From: Terriglobus aquaticus
Lineage (GTDB): Bacteria; Acidobacteriota; Terriglobia; Terriglobales; Acidobacteriaceae
DNA length: 64,000 nt
Reading direction: 5' to 3'
NCBI RefSeq assembly: GCF_025685415.1
Contig: NZ_JAGSYB010000001.1
Coordinates: 3,038,001-3,102,000, forward strand
The notes below the pieces were generated by a model. The model made no database searches and was not told the origin of the DNA. It worked only from the letters and a program-made list of their open reading frames with translations. Positions 17,670-25,935 of this stretch are shown in pieces. Positions within the stretch are counted from its first letter, which is position 1. The number at the start of each line of letters is the position of its first letter. Made by a program: the position numbers and the translations under genes.

Positions 17670-18515
17670 TTACTGGTGCTGCAGGACGCCGGTGCCCGTG
17701 TCGCTGCACGCCTGCGTGTTCCCCGTTAGCGTGTAGCTGCCGATAGTCAGCGTTCCGGCGTTCGGGTCATAGGTGCCGCTGGCCGACACGGCAGCTCCCG
17801 TGGTGCTGTCGGTGTACTGGAACGACACTGTGCCGCCGGAAACCGTAGAGCTCGTCACCACCGTCGAACCCAGGCACGGGTTCGCCGCAAACGTGGCTGA
17901 ACCCTGCAGGCTGTAGTTCCCGTTGGGGTCGGGCGCGCTTGTCTGGGTCAACTGTGCCGAGACACCAAGGTTGCTGCCGCCGGTCGACGTAAACGTGCCC
18001 GTGTATGTTCCCTGGATCGGCTGGTACTGGGCCGCGATCGCCGGCTGCACGGCAAACCCGCAGCTTCCGCCGGCAACGCCGATCTGCGCGGCCTTCAGGG
18101 TGCGCGAAGCCGCGTCATAGCTGCCCCGCACCGTCAACACACCACCATTCGCAAACTTGGAAGAGGTGAGCGTCAGGGTTCCGTCGGCAGCGGTGCTTCC
18201 GGTCAGCGGGATCGCGACCGTGGGTGAGACGCACAGCGTGGACGCCTGCTGCGACGGCAGCGCCACCGCATGCACCACGCCCTGGACCGTGCTGGGCAAG
18301 GCGCCGCCGCCGGCCTGTATCACCTGCAGAGATCCGGTGAACGCCGCTACCTGCGACTGCGACGCTGGCTGCGCCTGGGCGGCAAGCCGCCAATTGCCAG
18401 TAACGGCGGCAGAGGTGGAGCCCGTGCCCAGGCCGGCACTGCCACCGCACCCGGTCAGCAGGCTGAGAAACAGGGCAGGAACAGCGACAATCGCGGCTGA
18501 AGAGATGGAACGCAT
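17670..18515 (-). CDS. Putative lipoprotein of unknown function
   Basis: 281-aa protein with a lipoprotein signal: hydrophobic helix and lipobox LLTGC (Cys near residue 23), followed by a Gly/Ser spacer. The mature part is Ser/Thr/Gly-rich and beta-prone with repeated phrases such as GTLTLTSSKF, GTYTGTFTSTGG and GTLTIGSYTLTG, suggesting duplicated beta modules. Four cysteines in the mature part may pair. ATG 18515 (MRSISSA) is chosen because it begins the signal and has TTGGAG upstream. Likely outer-membrane lipoprotein; I do not recognise the family. Confidence 0.75.
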   Translation of the reverse strand: MRSISSAAIVAVPALFLSLLTGCGGSAGLGTGSTSAAVTGNWRLAAQAQPASQSQVAAFTGSLQVIQAGGGALPSTVQGVVHAVALPSQQASTLCVSPTVAIPLTGSTAADGTLTLTSSKFANGGVLTVRGSYDAASRTLKAAQIGVAGGSCGFAVQPAIAAQYQPIQGTYTGTFTSTGGSNLGVSAQLTQTSAPDPNGNYSLQGSATFAANPCLGSTVVTSSTVSGGTVSFQYTDSTTGAAVSASGTYDPNAGTLTIGSYTLTGNTQACSDTGTGVLQHQ

Positions 18516-18690
18516 TGGTGAAAACTCCAAGGAGAAACTGATCGGGCTAGACGCAAAGTAGGGAACCCGGTACGTGGTGGTCAATTGCCTACACGCGTCA
18601 GAACACGCCTTTTCTCGTTCTCTGCAACGGAAGTTGCATGCATTTGTTCACCGCGCTTCCAGCGCATTCCATGCCATGTACGCTGGGCGC

Positions 18691-20076
18691 ATGTTTCCAG
18701 GCGCCTTTGCCAAACGCGTTCGCTGCTCTATTCTCGCCCTGCTGCTGGCCTCTGCCGCGTTCCCGCTGGTCTGCGCGCAGGATCGCTTTGCGGGCGAACC
18801 TGTAGCGCGCGAGATCGACCCGGCCATTGCCCGCGTGCTCGCGGAGACGCCCGCCATCGACAACCATGCTCACCCGCAACTGGCGCCGCCAGCGTTCAGC
18901 ACCGACCGCGGCTTCGATGCCCTGCCCGTGGACAACATGGCCCCTGAGACTGACCCCCTCGGTTGGCGCGACACGTTTCCGCCACTGAGCCATGCCTGGA
19001 AAGCCTTGTGGAACTTCGACGGCACGCCCCCACTCACTCCTGCGCAGCAGACGCAACTGGAAGCAGCACGCGAACGCGTCCGCACCCGCGAAGGCGAGCA
19101 TTATGCGCAGTGGGTGCTCGACCAGGCCGGCATCGGCACCGAACTTGCCAACCGCGTCAACATGGGCGCGGGTGTGCAGGCGCCGCGGTTCCGCTGGGTG
19201 CCGTATGACGACGCCCTCCTTTTCCCGCTGGACGACACCGCCCTGCGATCTACGCCCGATCGCCAGCAGTTCTTCGCCCTCGAAGACAAGCTGCGCGCCA
19301 CCTATCTGTCCGCCGCAAACCTGCAGCACCTGCCACCCACGCTCGACGCGTATCTCGCCCAGGTCGTCTTGCCAACGCTGCAACAGCAGAAGCAGGGCGG
19401 CGCCGTCGCCATTAAGTTTGAACTCGCCTACCTGCGCGAATTCGGCTTCGAAGATGTCTCGCAAACCCGTGCTGCCGCGATCTACGCCCGCTTTGTCACC
19501 GCAAACAGCCCCGCGCCCACGCCAGTCGAATACAAGCCGCTTCAGGACTTCCTCTTTCGCGCGATCGCACTCGAAGCTGGCCGCCTCGGCATGGCCGTCC
19601 ACCTGCACGGCATGGCCGGCGGCGGACGCTACTTTTCCATTGCCGGCGTGAACCCGCTGCTGCTGGAGCCGCTGCTGAACGACCCGCGCTTCGCGGGTAC
19701 CAACTTCGTTCTGCTGCACGGCGGCTGGCCCTACGTGCGCGAAGCCGGCGCCATGCTGCAAAAGCCGAACTTTTACCTCGACATCTCGCAGGAGGCGCTG
19801 CTCTTCTCGGCGCGTACGCTGGCCGGCACTCTGCGCGAGTGGCTGGAGCTCTACCCCGAGAAGGTCCTCTTCGCCACCGACGCCTACCCGTACTCGCCCG
19901 CCAACGGTTGGGAAGAGGCCGAGTGGTACGGCAGCGGCAACGCCCGCACCGCGCTCGGCCTGGCGTTGACCGGCATGCTGCACGACGGCGTCATCACCGA
20001 ATCCCGCGCCGAGGAGCTCGCCCGCATGGTCCTGCGGTCCAACGCGGAGCACCTGTACCGTCTCTCGCCGCAATGA
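18691..20076 (+). CDS. Secreted amidohydrolase-family protein
   Basis: 461-aa TIM-barrel metal hydrolase of the amidohydrolase-2/uronate isomerase-like group. Metal ligand motifs: DNHAHPQL near the start, HLHGMAGG in the middle, LLHGGWPY, and LFATDAYPYSP with the late Asp. ATG 18691 gives a signal peptide (about 1-29, ending VCAQ) and is preceded by TACGCT ending 6 nt upstream. An upstream extension of the frame to 18574 has no such signal, so it is rejected. Substrate unknown. It is followed by frr after about 80 bp that contain a TAAACT box, so the two are probably separate units. Confidence 0.85.
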   Translation: MFPGAFAKRVRCSILALLLASAAFPLVCAQDRFAGEPVAREIDPAIARVLAETPAIDNHAHPQLAPPAFSTDRGFDALPVDNMAPETDPLGWRDTFPPLSHAWKALWNFDGTPPLTPAQQTQLEAARERVRTREGEHYAQWVLDQAGIGTELANRVNMGAGVQAPRFRWVPYDDALLFPLDDTALRSTPDRQQFFALEDKLRATYLSAANLQHLPPTLDAYLAQVVLPTLQQQKQGGAVAIKFELAYLREFGFEDVSQTRAAAIYARFVTANSPAPTPVEYKPLQDFLFRAIALEAGRLGMAVHLHGMAGGGRYFSIAGVNPLLLEPLLNDPRFAGTNFVLLHGGWPYVREAGAMLQKPNFYLDISQEALLFSARTLAGTLREWLELYPEKVLFATDAYPYSPANGWEEAEWYGSGNARTALGLALTGMLHDGVITESRAEELARMVLRSNAEHLYRLSPQ

Positions 20077-20156
20077 CCCGCCCAAACAACCCCGCCCGCA
20101 CCGTCGTCCACTAAACTGAACAGGCCGCGCAAACGCGCCAAGGAGCACCACCGACG

Positions 20157-20741
20157 ATGGCATCGCAAATGGCGAACATCCCCGCACTGAAGGAGCTGCA
20201 GGGCCAGCTCACCACTCGCATGAAGAAGGCCGTCGAGGACTTCCGCTCGAGCCTGCTTGCCGCCCGCACCGGTCGCGCCAGCGTCCACATGCTCGACAAC
20301 ATTCGCGTCGACTACTACGGCTCGGAGATGCCGATCAACCAGCTTGCCCAGGTCACCACGCCCGAGGCGCAGCTCATTCTTGTGCAGCCCTTCGACCAGG
20401 GCACCGTCGGCCTCATCGAAAAGGCGATTCGCACCAGCGGCCAGGGCTTCAACCCCATGCACGACGGCAAGGTCATCCGCGTTCCCATTCCACCCATGAC
20501 GGAGGAGCGCCGCAAGGAAGCCGTGAAGAACCTGGCCGGCGTCCTCGAGGACCACAAGACCTCCATCCGCAACATCCGCCGCGACGGCAACGACGCCATC
20601 AAGAAGGCCGCCAAGGACAAGCTGATCTCCGCCGATGACGAAAAGCGCGCCACCGAAGAGACCCAGCAGATGACCGACGCCGAGATCAAGACCCTGGAAG
20701 ACATGTTCAAGGTGAAGGAAAAGGAACTGATGACCGTCTGA
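20157..20741 (+). CDS. frr: Ribosome recycling factor
   Basis: Splits post-termination ribosomes with EF-G. At 194 aa it has a short N-terminal extension relative to the usual 185. Typical RRF segments are RTGRASVHMLDNIRVDYYG, TPEAQLILVQPFD and PPMTEERRKEAVK. AAGGAG lies about 12 nt before ATG. In many bacteria frr follows pyrH; here an amidohydrolase gene is upstream instead. A strong terminator follows. Confidence 0.97.
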   Translation: MASQMANIPALKELQGQLTTRMKKAVEDFRSSLLAARTGRASVHMLDNIRVDYYGSEMPINQLAQVTTPEAQLILVQPFDQGTVGLIEKAIRTSGQGFNPMHDGKVIRVPIPPMTEERRKEAVKNLAGVLEDHKTSIRNIRRDGNDAIKKAAKDKLISADDEKRATEETQQMTDAEIKTLEDMFKVKEKELMTV

Positions 20742-20772
20742 CACTCTTGTCATCCGTAGAGAGCACAGCACC

Positions 20773-20813
20773 AACAGGAAAGGGCACAGCTTCTGGCTGT
20801 GCCCTTTCCTGTT
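20773..20813. terminator. Bidirectional intrinsic terminator between frr and TonB receptor gene
   Basis: AACAGGAAAGGGCACAGC (20773-20790) pairs perfectly over 18 bp with the stretch at 20796-20813, with a 5-nt loop. The two convergent genes end on either side. Confidence 0.9.
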
Positions 20814-20827
20814 GTGACAACGTTGGC

Positions 20828-23800
20828 CTAGAACAGGATCTTGCCCGAGAACTGGTATTGCCTCGGGAAGTTCTGCTGCGTCGATCCAACGGTGCCGTAT
20901 CCGGAGTACGAGCCCGGCGCTCCCGGCAGGCCCTTGCCCGTCGGCGTAATCGCCTGGTTCACATTGCCGGTATCCGGTCCGCCGAAGATGGGGGTGTTCG
21001 TCGCGTTGAAGGCCTCGGCCTTGAACTGGAACCGCACGCCTTCCGTGATGACGAACTTCTTCTCCAGGCCAAACGCCTCCTGGGGTGCGTTCGGCGTGCG
21101 TACCGCCGTGGTCAGCGGTGCCTGCGTTACCGCGGTGTACTCGCTGAAGTTGGTGAAGCAGCCGGGATTGCTGTTGTTCAGGTAGCTGGTGTAGCTCTTC
21201 TTCGCCGCGGTGATCTGGTACGTTCCGCAGTTGTAGTTGGAGCCGTTCGGAAATGCGATCGGCAGACCGGCGTAGTCGCTGAGGATCCAATCAAACTGCC
21301 AGCCTCCGATCGCCGCGTCCAGAAAGCGATTGTCATTGTTCAGGAACGCAGCACCACGGCCGAACGGCAGGTTGTACAACCCGCTGACGGACACATTCCA
21401 CGGCCGGTCCTGGCTGTCGACGCCATAGAACGGATACGGATCGGTGATGCCATTCGCGTTGTTGTTCAGGAACCCAGTAGCAGACATCAGCTTCGAAAAG
21501 GTGAACGACGCCAGCACACTCACTCCGCCCAGCCGCGATCCGTTGCCGCTCAACCGCTTCTCTGCTTTCACCTGCAGCGAGTTGTAATTGCTGTATCCCT
21601 GCGGGTTCGTGTACTCGTACAGGTCGCCGCCATACTGCGGATACGGCACCATCAGGTAGCGCGCCGCCACGGTCTGGTTCTGCCCCAGGAAGGTAGTGTT
21701 CGGCAGTACGCCATAGAACGGGTTCGCCACCTGCTGATCCAGGTAGGAGTTGTCCGCCTGTCCACGCGCAATGTCAGCCGGGCTCAGGCCGTTCAACTGC
21801 TTCGACGCGCGCAGGTGATAGGTGTGCGCTCCGAAGTAGTCCAGGTTGAACACGATGTTGAGCGGCATCTGCATCTGCGCACCCAGCGTCCACTGCTGCA
21901 CGATGGGGATCTTGCGATCCTGCGCGTCGAACTGCAGGCCGTTGCCCGTCAGTGCCAGCGCGCCGTTGCTGGTTCCGGCGGGCGCCTGTGCTCCGTTGGG
22001 GAAAGGATTACCGTTCCGGAAGAACGTGTTGGGCGTGCGACCGTTGTCGACCGAGTAGTTGTACGGCGTCGTCTGGCTGAACGGCGACGCGCCGCCCAGT
22101 TCAATGCCGAACGCCTTGCTCAGCGTGTATCCGCCGTGGAAGACGATCGCGTTGTTCGGAGCAAATGAGAAGCCAAGCTTCGGCTGCCAGAAGCCCGTGT
22201 TGTTCAGGTACGCCGGCGTGTTGTCGGACGCGTAACGCACCGCGCCTTTGATCGGGTTCGCAATGTGTGCGCCGTTCGGCAAGACGCCGCCCGCCGGGTA
22301 CGTGATCATGTTGGTCAGAGGATTGGTCGCGTCGAAGTCCACGCCGGCCAGCAGACGGTTATGCCGCTCCCGCGGAGACCGCTCCTCGTCGTACCGGATG
22401 CCGGCATTGATCGCCAGCTTGCTCGACACCTTCCAGTTGTCCTGCAGGAAGAGGCCCCAGTAGTTGTAGCTCTCGTACGGTCCGTTCTGCCACTGCACGC
22501 TGCCGCTGGCCGGCAAACCCAGCAGCGCCGATGCAATCGCCGAACCGTCCTTGTTCCCCACCGTGTAGTTGTTCTGCGTGAACTGCGTGGAGAAGCCAAA
22601 CGTTCCATTCGGCTGCCCGGCGCTGCCTGTCACGTCGTGGTACAGCGACACCTCGCCACCATAGTGCAGCGAATGGTTTCGAATCGTCTGGGTAATCGAC
22701 GGTCCCAGGTCGTACGTTTCAAAGATCGTCGCCCCTACCGTGTTGCCGACGACCGTGTTGTAGTTGTCGCCAAAGCTGAACTCCGGCGCCAGCGACCGGC
22801 TGGTGGTTGGAATCGCCGGCATCGTCAGGCCCAGGTCCGCGGGTGACAGGTTTGCCAGTCCCGCAGCGACCGCTCCGTCGGGCGACGGGTTGCTGTAGCG
22901 ATTGTACGAAAGGCGGACGTCGCTCACGATCGAGTTGCTGAAGGCGTGCGTCACGTCGATCACGCCCGTCCAGTCGGATCGCTGGTTATTGATGTTGCCC
23001 TGGATCGCCGGGCCGGTGAAGCCGTTGCCGTTGCGGTACTCCTGCCCGCTCCAGAACGCCACCAGCGCGTAGAACTTGGTGCGGTCGCTGAAGTCGTAAT
23101 CGAAGCGACCGATGGGCATGTTGTAGGTGTAGCGGTCCTTGCCGTTGAACACGTAGTTCGACAGGTAGCCCGGCCGGTTCGGCGCCGGGAACAGTTGCAG
23201 CACCTTCACACCAATCGCGCTAATGCGGCTGGCGGGAATGGTGTTGTTCGGGAACTGCAGGCGGCCGTACGTCGCGCAACCGCCGGCCGTGTTGCTGGGA
23301 ACCGCGCAATAGTTCGTCGCCGGATCGAAGATGCCGTTGGTCTTGCCCACCGCGGCCAGATAGTTCGTCAGGTTCACACCACCGCCCGCGCTGCCATTGG
23401 GCAGCATGTCGGCCGTGGGAACCTGCGTGACCACCGGTGCGGGCAGCACCTCGCGCCAGCCTTCAAAGCTGAAGAAGCCGAACGCCTTGCTGCCGCGCCA
23501 CAGCGGACCACCGACCGTGCCACCGAACTGGTGCCGGTTGTGGAAGCTCTTGGCCTCGTTCACCTGGTTGGACTGGTACGTGTTCGCCTCGAAGGCGGAG
23601 TTTTCCCAGAAGTCGTAGGCGGTCCCGTGAACGTGGGGCGTTCCGTTCTTGATGATCGTGTTGATGATGCCGCCGCCCGCGCGCCCGTACTGCGCGTCAA
23701 AGGTAGTGGTCATCACCTTCACTTCCTGAACGGCATCCACCGATGGCGCAATCGTCCATGTGCCCGAGGGCCCGCCGCTCTGGATCGAGATGGGTCCCCC

Positions 23801-24394
23801 GTTCAGCAGGAACTGGTTCGTTGAACCTGGCTGGCCATTGATCGAGTAAGCGTTATTCGTGTCCCATCCGCGGTTGCCGGAGAAGCCACCCGCTCCAAAC
23901 TGGGTCTGCGTGAACACCACGCCGGGCGTCAGTTGCAGCAATTGGTAGACCTGGCGTCCATTCAGCGGCAGGTTCTGCACCTTTTCCGGATCGATCACCG
24001 TGCCACCGGACGCATCCGTAGTTGCCAGGTTGAACTGCTCGGTCGATACCGTCACCTCATTCGCGGCCGCGCTCACCGACAGCTTCACCGGCACATCGAC
24101 CGTGCCCGAAACCTGCAGCGTCACATTCGGGAATTGAGCCGTCGCAAACCCATCGGCGGTCACGCTGATCATGTACGTGTTGGGCTGCGCGTAGGGGATC
24201 ACGAAACGGCCCGACCCGTCGGTCTTCACCACATAGGTCTGCTCGCCGCTCTTGGCCGTGACCGACGCTCCGGGCACCGCCGCTCCGGACGGATCGGTCA
24301 CGGTGCCGGAGAGGGTGCCGCGATATTCCTGCGCGTACAGGGGCATTGTGAGTGCCACGGCACTCAGGGAAAGGACACAAACAGATCGACGCAC
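20828..24394 (-). CDS. TonB-dependent receptor, Oar-like with carboxypeptidase-regulatory domain
   Basis: 1,188-aa outer-membrane protein. A signal peptide (about 1-22, ending LYAQ) is followed by a carboxypeptidase-regulatory-like domain (about 25-110; GTLSGTVTDPSGAAVPGASV, DGSGRFVIPY), a TonB plug (about 120-240; VIDPEKVQNLPLNGRQVYQLL, YSINGQPGSTNQFLLNG) and a large 22-strand-type barrel ending with Phe at the last residue. GTG 24394 is chosen because GGAGG lies 7 nt before it. Such Oar/SusC-like proteins are expanded in Acidobacteria and are thought to import glycans or other large substrates. A LacI-type operator lies 194 bp upstream, hinting at sugar control. No SusD-like partner is adjacent. 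Confidence 0.92.
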   Translation of the reverse strand: MRRSVCVLSLSAVALTMPLYAQEYRGTLSGTVTDPSGAAVPGASVTAKSGEQTYVVKTDGSGRFVIPYAQPNTYMISVTADGFATAQFPNVTLQVSGTVDVPVKLSVSAAANEVTVSTEQFNLATTDASGGTVIDPEKVQNLPLNGRQVYQLLQLTPGVVFTQTQFGAGGFSGNRGWDTNNAYSINGQPGSTNQFLLNGGPISIQSGGPSGTWTIAPSVDAVQEVKVMTTTFDAQYGRAGGGIINTIIKNGTPHVHGTAYDFWENSAFEANTYQSNQVNEAKSFHNRHQFGGTVGGPLWRGSKAFGFFSFEGWREVLPAPVVTQVPTADMLPNGSAGGGVNLTNYLAAVGKTNGIFDPATNYCAVPSNTAGGCATYGRLQFPNNTIPASRISAIGVKVLQLFPAPNRPGYLSNYVFNGKDRYTYNMPIGRFDYDFSDRTKFYALVAFWSGQEYRNGNGFTGPAIQGNINNQRSDWTGVIDVTHAFSNSIVSDVRLSYNRYSNPSPDGAVAAGLANLSPADLGLTMPAIPTTSRSLAPEFSFGDNYNTVVGNTVGATIFETYDLGPSITQTIRNHSLHYGGEVSLYHDVTGSAGQPNGTFGFSTQFTQNNYTVGNKDGSAIASALLGLPASGSVQWQNGPYESYNYWGLFLQDNWKVSSKLAINAGIRYDEERSPRERHNRLLAGVDFDATNPLTNMITYPAGGVLPNGAHIANPIKGAVRYASDNTPAYLNNTGFWQPKLGFSFAPNNAIVFHGGYTLSKAFGIELGGASPFSQTTPYNYSVDNGRTPNTFFRNGNPFPNGAQAPAGTSNGALALTGNGLQFDAQDRKIPIVQQWTLGAQMQMPLNIVFNLDYFGAHTYHLRASKQLNGLSPADIARGQADNSYLDQQVANPFYGVLPNTTFLGQNQTVAARYLMVPYPQYGGDLYEYTNPQGYSNYNSLQVKAEKRLSGNGSRLGGVSVLASFTFSKLMSATGFLNNNANGITDPYPFYGVDSQDRPWNVSVSGLYNLPFGRGAAFLNNDNRFLDAAIGGWQFDWILSDYAGLPIAFPNGSNYNCGTYQITAAKKSYTSYLNNSNPGCFTNFSEYTAVTQAPLTTAVRTPNAPQEAFGLEKKFVITEGVRFQFKAEAFNATNTPIFGGPDTGNVNQAITPTGKGLPGAPGSYSGYGTVGSTQQNFPRQYQFSGKILF

Positions 24395-24846
24395 GGTGTT
24401 GCCTCCAAGAGGGTTCTGCTGCTGCAAGGTGAGGAGAGTGCACGGACGATCTGATCGGCTCGTCTCTTAGCGCTTTCACGGATGTGGCAGACACGCTGGC
24501 TGAGTACACGCGCTGCAGACAACGCCGTACGGCAAAACGCCAGCAAGGTCCGGCTCAGCAAAGCATTCGCTTTTCTGACCTGGGCTGTGGAAACGTTTCC
24601 AGACCGAGCACGGAATGAGTCCGCACACAGCCGTCCTACACGGATACGATCTGAGAAGCCGTGTCGTCAGAAGGCGTTGTCCCGACGAACTATGCCTGGT
24701 AACGCCACTTTGCGTCACCACTGTAACAGGCGAGCAACCCCGAAGTACCCAGGTCAGGTTACTCCCTCGGCGTCTCCGCTGATCTCTTCGCTACCCTTCC
24801 AATTCGCGGCCCTGCGGCTTTCCCGTTACACTAAGCCGGATTCCAT
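24395..24846. promoter_or_regulatory. Divergent regulatory region between TonB receptor gene and accD
   Basis: This 450-bp stretch holds a LacI-type palindrome at 24588-24601 and a TACACT box at 24827-24832 suited to accD. I see no other gene, although several short frames are open by chance. Confidence 0.6.
24588..24601. promoter_or_regulatory. LacI-family-type operator
   Basis: TGGAAACGTTTCCA is a perfect 14-bp palindrome with the central CG and the AAACGTTT core typical of LacI/CcpA-family operators. It is 194 bp upstream of the TonB receptor start and 246 bp upstream of accD, so it more likely serves the receptor, with a long leader. No LacI gene is in the window. Confidence 0.6.
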
Positions 24847-25710
<864 letters not shown>

Positions 25711-25935
25711 CCGTCCCGTTCCGGAACGCCGAACCACGCCAGCCTGTAGGCATCTTTGTACCCATCTCAGTCCATACGGCGTAACCTCGTTTGCGCACAC
25801 GCCCGAAATGGGCACCTATCGTTGGCATGGCTCACAGGGGCCGGTTGCAGGCGCAACCAAACCCGCCGCCGTGGGTCTAACCCGTCATACTGCTCGGCCA
25901 TTTTGCATTCTTTTGTTTCAGGGACAGCGACATCT
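25711..25935. other. Intergenic spacer, accD to S53 protease
   Basis: 225 bp with no recognisable gene. It contains GTTCCGGAAC, a 10-bp self-complementary stretch just after accD, and presumably the promoter of the protease. A frame open from 25756 into the protease has no signal peptide and is not taken as the start. Confidence 0.4.

Noticed and set aside
18598-20187. 529-codon open frame antisense to the amidohydrolase and the start of frr
   Set aside because: Spans two genes on the other strand and has no signal or motif; a shadow.
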